Source of the DNA: Chrysomallon squamiferum | Lineage: Eukaryota > Mollusca > Gastropoda > Neomphalida > Peltospiridae | DNA: 35,000 nucleotides | Assembly (NCBI GenBank): GCA_012295275.1 | Contig: CM022665.1 | Location: 28,306,946-28,341,945 of the forward strand | Direction of reading: 5' to 3' | In this document: one piece after another, positions 22,660 to 32,281 of the stretch | Layout of the letters: every line of letters begins with the position of its first letter | Position numbering within the stretch: position 1 is the first letter of the stretch | Program-made: the position numbers and the translations under genes | The notes under the pieces: generated by a model | What the model saw: only the letters and a program-made list of their open reading frames with translations | Told to the model about the DNA's origin: nothing | The model's database searches: none

Positions 22660-24917
22660 CTGTGTCAAAATAGTATTAAACATTTATATATTACAAATTT
22701 CTTATTCATAAAAAGTCTATCTCCTGTGTCAAAATAGTATTAAACATTTATATATTACAAATTTCTTATTCGTAAAAAGTCTATCTCCTGTATCAAAATA
22801 GTATTAAATATTTATATAATTACAAATTTCTTATTTGTAAAAAGTCTATCTCCTGTATCAAAATAGTATGAAACAGTCATATATTACAAATGTCTTATTC
22901 CTAACAAGTCTTTTCATGTGCAAAAACCAATAAAATTAAATACTGGTTACACGCATCTGAAATACATATACCATCTGTAAGTAATCCATGTCTTGTACAT
23001 AACAGTAAAATAAAAAAAAATAAAAAAAGTACATACAAATACAATAAATGAAACTACACACATTTATCCATCTACTTAACAGTATATAATTACAGTGATC
23101 ATGCATACATAGCAGTGTGTGCATACAGTTTTGTAAATGTGTGTATTTGTTTTGTTTTTATACATACAAGGGCAAAGGCATTTTATTATGACTAACCACC
23201 TTAATGCAATATTTATAAAATCACCTTTATTGCAATTAAACAATAAGCTTGCTGCTTGTGCATGTATTTTGGGTCATTTATATAAAACCCTGTCAATGGG
23301 TGACTGTCATAACAAAACTAATATAACAGGTCGCAGTGTCTCAGGTCACAGTCATCTGCTTGTGATCTCAGGCTGGCCCAGTTGCTGTTATGCTGTATAT
23401 ATGATATCTACAACAGAACACAAGGAATTCAGCCTTTCCCAGTTCTTTCCCTGACTAAAAGTCCTGTCCTGGGACAAAGTAATTGAGGACCACTGATACT
23501 GAAATAAACAGATCTATGGTTTTTCTGGATAAGGTCCAGTGACAAATCTGCTCAACTTTAAGTGATACTGTACCTGCATTAGCTCATCCATTTTGCGTTT
23601 TCCTCTTTCACGAGACCTCTGTGCTGCCAGTCTATTTCTTTCTCTTCTTCTTTCCCTCCTTTCTACATCTATAGGTGTTAGCTGTTAAAAAACATTCAAC
23701 AAAATATTTATTTATTCTGTGTGGTTTTACAACTTTACAGACTAGTTTTATAATTTGTTATTATACATCAACAGCTAGCATATTTTACTCTTTGAATGGC
23801 TCAAGGAAAGCATGCATGGCAAACTTTCATGCTTATATCAACATTTGAAAACTTATATTCACTAGCTCTACCAATTAATTAAAATTACTGAGAAATAAAC
23901 TGGCTAGGTTTTTGTTTTTAAATGTAAATGAAAATTTATTTTTGACTTGACCTTCAGTTAAAAATATTTAAATTAAACCTTCCAAAACCCTACAAAAGTC
24001 TTATTTCCATTTCATTGTTTAATCTAAACTAGTTACAGTCTTTGCAAATAACAGAGCATTATTATAATATAGTCTTTTGAAGATGTAGAGGTTGTCTTTT
24101 TCATTTTTGTTGTAAATCACTCTTTGACAAAAGTCTGAATGCAGATATGACAAAACCTAAGAGATTGAGTAAATCATTATGTCTGCTACAGAAGGGACAA
24201 AAGGGATGAAAGAATGGAAAACCTGAAATGACATCAAAGCAGTAGTTTAATAAGTCACATGTTGGGAGTAATAAGTTATGCAAATACTCATACTCCTTAT
24301 GACATGAGCTTCTTGCTATACCTATCCTATCTTCATGGCTTGTGTGGTTTCAGTGATATACCTAGTTAAACAACAATAATAATAGAAACCTGAATAACTT
24401 CTTTAATCATGGGTTCAGAAATATCCTCCAAGAACATCTTTATCATTACATATTCATATTTTTTTTTTTTTTTTTTTTTTTTCTTTTCTTTGGGAGTCAT
24501 TAGGTAAGATATTGCCACATTAATTCAATGGGCACAGCCACACACATATCAAGGGATCCAGCCACGTCAACAAACCTCATTTTTCTCTGGAGGGCTAAAC
24601 TCAATTTTCAATGCTTCTTTTCCTTCTGCCACCCTTCTGGATTGGATAACAAACTTCAGTTCTTCTTTTATCAGTGTGCTAGGTCCCCCTGCCTCCAATG
24701 TTGCCAACGTTGCCACCACCATCTTTTCATCGTGAACCAAGTCTTTCATGCTGCGAATGTGAGGCATTATGTGAGGTGACGCCAGACACCTGTCATGTAC
24801 AATGTTTTTCATGCTGCTGTTCAAGTGAGGTGTACCTGGCGATGATTTCAAAGTCAGTGTCTTTGGGGTGTTGTGCAAAGACACACTGATGCTGGATGCA
24901 CTGGAGAATGTCGTCAT
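22504..24917 (-). CDS. Gene C: ATF3/JDP2-like bZIP transcription factor, at least 201 aa, with CtBP-type tail
   Basis: Core exons are 24917-24576, 23681-23574 and 22659-22504, all joined in phase 0. From the ATG at 24917 the product is 201 aa. Its N-terminus is Ser/Thr-rich with TP and SP sites (NTPKT, SPGTP), then has two copies of SMK-(N/D)-(I/L)-VHD (35-42, 56-63), an EKMVVATLATL segment (64-74), and the ATF3-type box (TLIKEELKFVIQ, 81-92; RRVAEGKEAL, 94-103). The basic region RRERNRLAAQRSRERGK is followed by a zipper with L148, L155, L162, L169 and L176, then H183 and C187. The last residues include PLNLSLK (193-199), a CtBP-recruitment type motif. At the key base-contact position it has Ser where ATF3 has Cys. 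The true start may lie further upstream, because a phase-compatible exon exists at 29012-29143. Likely a nuclear dimeric regulator; the tail suggests repression. Confidence 0.88.
22649..22925. repeat. 64-65-bp minisatellite that copies the gene C zipper-exon splice acceptor
   Basis: Units start near 22651, 22715, 22779 and 22844, with a degenerate fifth at 22908. On the minus strand each of the four good units has TTTTGA(C/T)ACAG followed by GAGATAGACTT, i.e. the real 3' splice site and the first exon codons. Copies differ by a few bases, with unit 4 more diverged. Confidence 0.92.
22926..23573 (-). other. Remainder of gene C intron 2
   Basis: A 105-codon open frame on the plus strand (23137-23454) has no recognised domain and lies inside the intron, so I treat it as chance or an old repeat. 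Confidence 0.6.
23574..23681 (-). CDS. Gene C basic-region exon (108 nt)
   Basis: Acceptor TTAACAG, 36 codons starting LTPIDVERRE, and donor GTACAG. The basic core is ERNRLAAQRSRERGKRK (N-x2-A-A-x2-S-R). It opens with the same LTP tripeptide as the gene B exon. Confidence 0.92.
23682..24575 (-). other. Intron 1 of gene C
   Basis: Unique sequence with poly-T 24460-24482 near the donor side. No further exon seen. Confidence 0.75.
24576..24917 (-). CDS. Gene C N-terminal exon with ATF3-type box
   Basis: 114 codons from ATG 24917 to GAG, followed by donor GTTTGT. A CAGCAG tandem acceptor lies immediately upstream (exon start 24922 or 24919); both options keep frame with a phase-1 upstream exon. 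An ATG at 24959 is also in frame, but the sequence there (TTTATTTCTCTTGAAG, then CTCCCAG) looks like intron end rather than coding. Confidence 0.85.
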
Positions 24918-25797
24918 GACTGCTGGGAGAAGATCATGCTTCAAGAGAAATAAATACATTCTGATAGTTAGGTTTACTAGCTAATTTATTACAAACAGGT
25001 TGTTAATGTTTAGTTTTAAGTATCTGTGTGATGTATGTTTTTGCTGTGTATGTGTATATATATATATAATTCATATATGTATATTTTTGTTTGCGTGTGT
25101 CTGTCTCTGTTGTGTGTGATGAGTAAATATGTGTGTGCATGTTAATGTTAAGCATTTATGTTAAGCATTAATTTTTGGGAGTTTCTGACAACATTTTTAT
25201 TTATTATTTGTTTTTTAAAGTGCAATCTTGCATATTGTCTAATGCTAATAGGTTGATTTTAAAAAATAATATTATGTATATATTTCTCAAATTTACATAA
25301 TTTATCACTTGAAGGGTGTTGGATTAATTAGCTTTGACCAATGCACTGTAATAAGCAGAATTAATCCATCAATACATTGAATTTTATAACAATAATGTAT
25401 TTTAAAAATAAATATTTATGCACGTTAAATATCATCATACATAAACTTCTGTATCATAAAATAAATAAACACTAATTATTCTGCTTTTAGTGACGACAGT
25501 AATGATACTTTGGATATGATAATTATAATGTGACTTCAGTGGACTCAATCCAAATATTCAAATTAATAAAGAAATGAAAATAAAATAAATGATGCAATAC
25601 TTTCAAATACGACCACATGCATTTAAATGCTATCTTTAAAAAAAAAATCTTATTAATAATAGTAATAATAATAATAATAATGATAAATAAATAAATAAAA
25701 TAAATAAAAGGAATAACAATAAGAATGAATTAAATGTTTTTCAGATTTTATTTATTGTTATTGTATTTTTCCCTCACTTTCCTGGAAGCGTTTTAAA

Positions 25798-25959
25798 ATG
25801 AACTGTACTAAACAGCTGCGGCAAGTTAAAAGGTGTCTTGCAAACGACACAATAATAATAATAATAGGACAAAGTGGAGTCGCTACGCGCCTGCATCCCG
25901 ATGAATGGGAACGCGCCAGAGCTATGTCATTCAGTTTACTAAATGACCTTGACGCATGA
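25798..25959 (+). other. 53-codon small ORF of unknown status in a GC-richer island
   Basis: ATG at 25798 to TGA at 25957-25959. It starts MNCTKQLRQVKRCLAND, crosses an (ATA)5 microsatellite read as isoleucines, then reads GQSGVATRLHPDEWERARAM. The second half looks protein-like but matches nothing I recognise, and the minus strand is open there too. A promoter island is at least as likely. Confidence 0.2.
25944..25952 (-). promoter_or_regulatory. Nuclear-receptor monomer site TCAAGGTCA
   Basis: Exact NR5A/ERR-type extended half-site on the minus strand, within a short GC-richer island (25870-25980) about 1 kb upstream of the gene C ATG. It could mark an internal promoter of gene C. Confidence 0.3.
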
Positions 25960-28900
25960 CGAAGCCCCTATTCTTAGCTGTAGTAAAATATTATAGTTCA
26001 CGTGTATGACCTTTTTGTTTTATTCAAATATTTTGCGATAAATCTAGCAAATGCGTGTTGCAAAAACGTTGGAATATTCAAATACATAACTGCTGTAGCC
26101 AAATCTGTGGAAGAAAGCTAAAACCGAGCCTAAATTATGTAAATATGAGCTGGAATGCTAGGCATTCACTTGCTTGTTTGATCTAGATAAAAACAGGCTT
26201 GCGTGATCAGAGCTATAAATAGACATTACATTTTTGAAACGAAGAAATAGGACATTACATAAGTAACAATTCTTTTTTGATGCCACAGTTTTTATTATTT
26301 CCTCAGAGGTCGAAAATTAACAATGGACATTACTTGTAAGTGAAAACACAAAAGAATTATTCAACAAAACATGCAACTTGTAGGTGGGCATTGTCCACGA
26401 GGGCAAACTTGCATTACCGTAATTAACAGCTTGCGCGTACTGGTTATAACATTAAAAAAAAAATATATATTTATTTTTAATATTATTTTATTTTTTTATT
26501 TTTTTTTATTTTTTTATATTTCGAAAACGATCAAATAATATGTATCACATATTTCTGAGATATGACGCTAAATTGAAGGATAGAAACGGCCTCTAATGAA
26601 TATATTAATACCTTTTTTCTTTAAAAAACCAACGCGATACAAAGAAAAACAAATAAACAAGCAACAAATAACAAAGAAAATCCTTATTTATTAATTTTAT
26701 TTATTTATTTATTTTAAAAGTCACCGTACTGATAACTGACAAGCAAAATAACACAGTTTTTATTTTATTATTATTAAAAAATTTTCTGACATACTTGTTT
26801 TCGCCATGAACAGTTTCTATCTACGTTTACGTTTTCAACGACTATCTTTGTTTAAAAACATTTAACAAAAAGGTCAAAGACTCTTTATTTATTTATTTTT
26901 GTAAATTGTTCGAGAAATACGTTTCATCTGTCTCCCAATATGAATTTCGCGCTCTGAACTATACACAGATTAAATAATGATCCAAACCTAAATCAGAAGA
27001 AAAGTAAACGACAGTTTGCTAATGTTATCTATAAAGTAATAAAAAAAAAATAATAATAATAATAAAGTAAATAAATAAATAAAAATAAAATAAATACATT
27101 TTAAATATCATTAGCCTAATTCCTCGACCACCATATAAGTTCTATAGATAGCAGTGATGAAATGGGCTAGTAGTAAAGTTATTACAACTATTATTTTTGC
27201 TGTAATTACTACAACTTATATTGTTGCTACTACTACCACTGTCAGAACTCTAATCACTCCCATTACTTCTAGTATTATTTTTACTACTTCTACTACTAAT
27301 ATTACTACTACTGTTGCTACAACTAATGCTAATAACAATAATAACGATGAAGGGGAAAACGAGCAAACGAAAATTACACTTTCCTCAAATTATAAATAAA
27401 TAACAAAATCTGTACTTGTACGATATACAAATGTTTCAAAGAACTAAATGCTACGGTTTACTATTATTTGTAATTCAGTTTTCAGAGCTTTCAATCTATT
27501 TATTTATTTTATTTAATTATTATTATTATTATTACTATTTTAGTTAATAAAAATCACTGTAATAAGACTACAAAACATTCAATGTTTCATAAATTAACAG
27601 CGTTTCAGTTTTATTATTATATCTACTGTCGTTCCTAATAATATTAGTACTAGTGTTGCTGCTGCTGCTGCTGCCACTTATACGAATAATAATTACAGAA
27701 TACGTTTTGAAAGTATTATTATTGTCTTAGCAACTGACTTACCTATTACTAAATTAACGTTTTTGTCTGCTAATTTATCCATTGGTAAAATAATTAAAGA
27801 TGTAAAAAATATTTAACAAGTAATGATTTCACCTCGACTTCGTAACAACTGTGTGCGCGAAAAAAAAAAAAAAAAAAAAAACTTCGTGAACAACGAATGG
27901 CTGTTCAAAACGGTTGATGGAGACGAATAATAGCTTAATTTTATTTTAAGAATATAGTTTTACAACAAAGAAGATATAACGTGAAGCGTCTAACAAAAAG
28001 TTAAACAAATCCAGCAACACTGGGGAACAAAGCCAAATCAGTATTTAGTATCTGTGCAATTTAGCCAGTATACGAAACTAAAACACTACACCCGCCAAAG
28101 ATATCTTTCCAATTAATTCTATTCATGTACTTCTTTGTTAATATTTGTCTTTCTATTCAGTTTCGTCATGGATAAAAATATTTCAGCCGAAAAATAATTT
28201 TAACGAGGCCCATGTAAATAATAAATTTGGCAGGTTCACTATGAAACAGGTATTAGCTACATGTTTAGTTATTGGTATATGATTATAAAACTAATGAAAC
28301 TGATGTTTTAATATATTCAAAACAATATTGTGTGAACAAAGTGTTACAAATATATTTATTAAAAAGAGCGGACATTATTTCATTATTCTGTTATTTTGGT
28401 CGTTTTTTTGTTTTGTTTTTTTTTTGTTTTTTTAAAGTGTGAGTTAAACTCTCATCACATTTTTTGTAATTTTAAAAATAAAGAACTCTCTCTCGTAAAT
28501 AATAAATAATTATGTAAACTGGATGCATTAAATATACAGGGATTTCAAAATACTAAATCAAAAAAAAAAAAACCCATTAAAATAAATAAATAATTAATAA
28601 TAATAATAAATAAAATAAAATAAATAATGGTTTTGATTTTAGATAATTAGTGTGAAGGATCTGTAACGACAAAAATCGAGTTAAATAAAAGGATGAACAT
28701 AACGTTTTATTTTAAAAGTAATTATATAGAATGAATACGTTAACTAATAACGTTTATATATGAATGGAATGCAATCCCCATCCCCTTAAAAAAAACCACC
28801 AGACAATAATTATTTCTGATATTTAATTTAAGGCATTGAAAATAATTTTTTTTATAAAGAGATCATAACAAACAGCTATTTTTGTTATTTGATAAAATAC

Positions 28901-29011
28901 GGTACTGAATTAACCTCACTGATCTCCCCTGATAATCAAACATAACTGCAAGCTACTACATCTGCACCCATAATGTGCAAAATTAACACTTTGTCCATGT
29001 GGTCTACTCAC

Positions 29012-29143
29012 AGTTTTGCTTCAGATTGCTTCCTTCTACGACGTCATCCATGCAATTCTTGAATGCAGATCTTGTTTCATTGTGAAAAGTTGCATCAAGT
29101 CCAAAACCGGATAACTGACCCAGATCGTCTGGTTTCCACGAAT
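29012..29143 (-). CDS. Probable upstream coding exon of gene C (phase-1 donor)
   Basis: A 132-nt open segment lies between acceptor TTATTTCCCATAG and the strong donor GTGAGT. Its 43 full codons read like protein, for example SWKPDDLGQLSGFGLD and RSAFKNCMDDVVEG. The donor leaves one base (T), which is the phase needed to join either half of the CAGCAG acceptor before the gene C ATG at 24917. An in-frame stop upstream and absence of an early ATG indicate an internal exon, so a further 5' exon would be required unless translation starts at MDDVV. It is too short for ordinary ORF listing. I do not recognise a domain. It could belong to another gene, but the phase, strand and position favour gene C. 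Confidence 0.5.
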
Positions 29144-29568
29144 CTATGGGAAATAACTCTTGTCAGAGCAATCTTTCGGGATGGGTTTTTATTTTATTGT
29201 TAGAAAGCAGATTAAAGCTGAATTTGTTAAAATGAATTTGAGTGAAATAATAATAATAATAATAATAATAAAATAATAATAATAATACATTTTAAATTAG
29301 TTTCTGTTTTTCAACGTTAACTGGTACACAAATTATATGTGCGAAATACACATTGTCTCCCTCTCATTTTCTCTTACATAGACAAACCTAAAACCTTTAA
29401 ATCAAAGGAAACCATATTCTAATAATGTTACTTTAATATGTGAATATTGATCGTATCCATTTTAATAATCTGTATGCCAAAGTGAAACTGTGCCTTTTCT
29501 AGTATTTATTTGTTTGTTTGTTTGTTTATTATACACTACTGCTTCTACATTCATAACAAGAAATATTA

Positions 29569-29620
<52 letters not shown>

Positions 29621-30195
29621 AATGAAACAAACAAGCATTATGGTTTTAATACTGTTATGCAGAATGATCTTTAAACTATCTTCATGCCACTTTAAAGTTC
29701 ATAATTAAATATATATATATATATATACATTCTATTTTATTCATAACATATTTTGATTTCGTGACGTAGCCTAGGCGGGACCGCAAGAAAGGTTGCCCCG
29801 GCCGCAAAACTAAATGAAAAAAATAATAATAGTAATAAAATATCTATTATATCGTGCCATCCCCTTCACACAGAAAATCTCCCTTTACTTCAATTACATC
29901 AATACTTTTAAAAAACACCCAAAAATAACATCGTCTGTTTGAGGTGTAAGAGGCTCGCTACTAGACTGGTGGAAGGGATTACCTTCCACGTGTTAGGGGG
30001 CGCTATCATCTTAACTATGCTGCTGTTTGATTGTAATAGTGCGTACTCATTTATATAAGCAGATACGAGTAATTTTATTTATTATTTTCAGAGAATTTAT
30101 AAAATAATTATCACTCGATTATCAGTTAAACATTCTTCTGTTGTTCTTTTCTAATTTAACCAAAACTAAGCCAAATAATGTTTTATTAGATCACA
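29144..30195. other. Possible 5' region of gene C
   Basis: (AAT)n 29247-29285 and 29569-29615, then GC-richer 29760-29810 with TGACGTAG and a GGCCGGGGC segment on the minus strand, then the E-box/CTCF-like site. A first exon or promoter of gene C could lie here. Confidence 0.4.
29987..30005 (+). promoter_or_regulatory. E-box CACGTG next to a CTCF-like core AGGGGGCGCTA
   Basis: CACGTG (29987-29992) is followed by AGGGGGCGCTA (29995-30005), which matches the central CTCF consensus; the upstream part matches poorly. An 8-bp inverted repeat GTGGAAGG/CCTTCCAC lies just before. The site falls between genes C and D. Confidence 0.35.
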
Positions 30196-30330
30196 TTTAT
30201 TGGAGATACACTACACATACGTTATTTTATAAAAAATACAAACTACACTGTTTCATTAGTGGAATAAATAGTGTAAATACATTTTGTATATTTCCATATT
30301 TATATTTGTTTGTTTCTTGGATTAATAATG

Positions 30331-30404
<74 letters not shown>

Positions 30405-30560
30405 GTTGTTGTTGTTGCTGTTGTTGTTATAATCATTATTATGATTATTATTATTATTATCTACATTAAAATAATTTATTGGAGATACACTACACATATT
30501 AGGTTCATTTATAAAATCACAAATCACAGTGGTTGAATAAATAGTGTAACATGTTTTGTT
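30196..30560. repeat. Direct repeat of about 85 bp flanking a compound (AAT)/(ATT)/(GTT) microsatellite
   Basis: TTTATTGGAGATACACTACA recurs at about 30196 and 30476, followed in both by diverging TTATAAAA and GAATAAATAGTGTAA. The 30326-30460 core has (AAT)n running into (ATT)n, which is self-complementary, then (GTT)n. Confidence 0.85.
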
Positions 30561-31107
30561 TCTATATCTGTTTTGTTAAAGGAACATTTTTTTTTCCTGT
30601 CAGAAATATTATTAATAATAATAATATGCTATATTGTTATTAATATTGTCCGAATATTGTTCCAAAAATTGAAACTGCCGAGCTCCATTAATCCTTGCAA
30701 GAGTCGTATTTTATTATTATACATTATTATCGGGTTACAAGAAGATATAACAATTGTGAATACAACATTCTTACAAAGTTTTACACATATTTTTCACATG
30801 TATTCAGAACGTATGCTGATTATAGAAGTGCTGGTATCAGATCATGAATATACATATTAAGTATATGCATATGGGTGTATATGTATCAAATCAGAAAACA
30901 TCATTGACACCACGATAAATATATAGTTCATGTAACAGTTCTCGGATAATTATAGTAAGTTCCGTCACCCATCGTCTTTTTCCGTAACAGAGGAATAAAT
31001 GTCTTCATTTCACCTTATTGTCAGGATTTTTTTTTTTTGATTTTTAAATGTTTTTTTTTTTTTTTTTTTTTAATGTTATAATTGTGATAACATTTCTTTT
31101 TAGTATA
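30561..31107. other. Downstream region of gene D
   Basis: Probable gene D 3' UTR near 31107 and below; poly-T 31050-31071. A 95-codon plus-strand frame (30573-30860) looks non-coding. Confidence 0.45.
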
Positions 31108-31245
31108 TCAGCCGTTCCCGCTCTGCAGATAGTTACAAACAAGAAGATGGTTTTGTAATAGAGTTTCCAGTTCGGCTTTCTCTTGTTTAAGTTTTCTCAT
31201 TGTTGCCCGAAGCGATGTGTTGCTTGATTCGAGTTTTTCTGTTTT
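31108..31245 (-). CDS. Gene D zipper exon and C-terminus
   Basis: Acceptor GGGGTTTTTTTCAG, 45 codons, stop TGA (31110-31108). KTEKLESSNTSLRATMRKLK closely resembles the ATF3 zipper (SEKLESVNAELKAQI). It ends QNHLLVCNYLQSGNG. Confidence 0.92.
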   Translation of the reverse strand, partial: KTEKLESSNTSLRATMRKLKQEKAELETLLQNHLLVCNYLQSGNG

Positions 31246-32088
31246 CTGAAAAAAACCCCACCAAAAACAACATAAAAAAATAAAATAAATAATAGTTATA
31301 AACATTATTATTATTATTATGGTTATTATTATTATTATTAATATTATTATTTATTATTATTATTAACATCATCATCATCATTATTGTTTTTAATTTCAAA
31401 ATGTTACTTTTCGTATTATGTGAAAATATGTCATCATTCGCAGTTTTTAATCAATCGTTTTAACCGTTTCGGTTGCAAGGCTTGTAAAATGGTAAAGCGT
31501 ATTAATAAACGTCAATTTCAGTAGGTTCTTTAATTTAATTTAATTTAATTTAATTTAATTTCAAATCCTTTCAGACAGAGCTGTTGAACTGATGTAGTTT
31601 AACTGAAGTATGATGTAACTGTGAACTAAGCATAAATTTTACGCCTTATTACTCATAACAAACAATGTGGAAAATGTAACAGAAACAACTAACAGTCATG
31701 AGGTTAAGTGAATCATCTACTGAGGTAAAATAAATAATATTGTTTCATAAAGGAAATAGGAAAATAAATAAACAAATAAATATAAATAAAAAGAAAGAAA
31801 GAAAGAAAAGAAAAAATAGTCATCATCATAAATAAATAGCATGTGATCTGACTTGAAACAGAGGCCGCTGCAAAACTAAAACTGGTTTCTCACATGAATT
31901 TCTTATGAAAATATTTAGAAATAACCCACCAAACCAGTACTGCTATTTTGTAGCAGTATCAGTTACTCGATAATATTAATAGCTACACACTGATAAATGA
32001 ATTAATTAAAGTTTTCTTCTTTTATGTAATGTTGAAAACTAAAATCAGAAAAACACAGAAGGAGATATAACAAAACAATCAAACTGAA

Positions 32089-32138
<50 letters not shown>

Positions 32139-32162
32139 TAATAATAATAATAATAATAAAAA

Positions 32163-32201
<39 letters not shown>

Positions 32202-32238
32202 CAAAATAATAATAATAAAACAAATAAAGAAATAAATA

Positions 32239-32281
<43 letters not shown>

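Larger units (their letters stand above)
24923..29011. other. Region between gene C exon and its candidate upstream exon
   Basis: Contains the GC-richer island 25870-25980, A+T-rich runs 26450-26520, cryptic trinucleotide sequence 27170-27350, (GCT)n near 27655-27673 and poly-A 27860-27880. Probably a 3.9-4 kb intron. Confidence 0.5.

Noticed and set aside
23137-23454. 105-codon plus-strand frame inside gene C intron
   Set aside because: No recognised domain, antisense and intronic; could be an old repeat but nothing supports coding.
24698-24889. Plus-strand Cys-rich frame opposite the gene C exon
   Set aside because: Antisense shadow of a real exon; the Cys pattern has no spacing typical of a zinc finger.
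27154-27399. 81-codon Thr/Ile-rich plus-strand frame
   Set aside because: Derived from (ACT)n/(ATT)n cryptic repeats.
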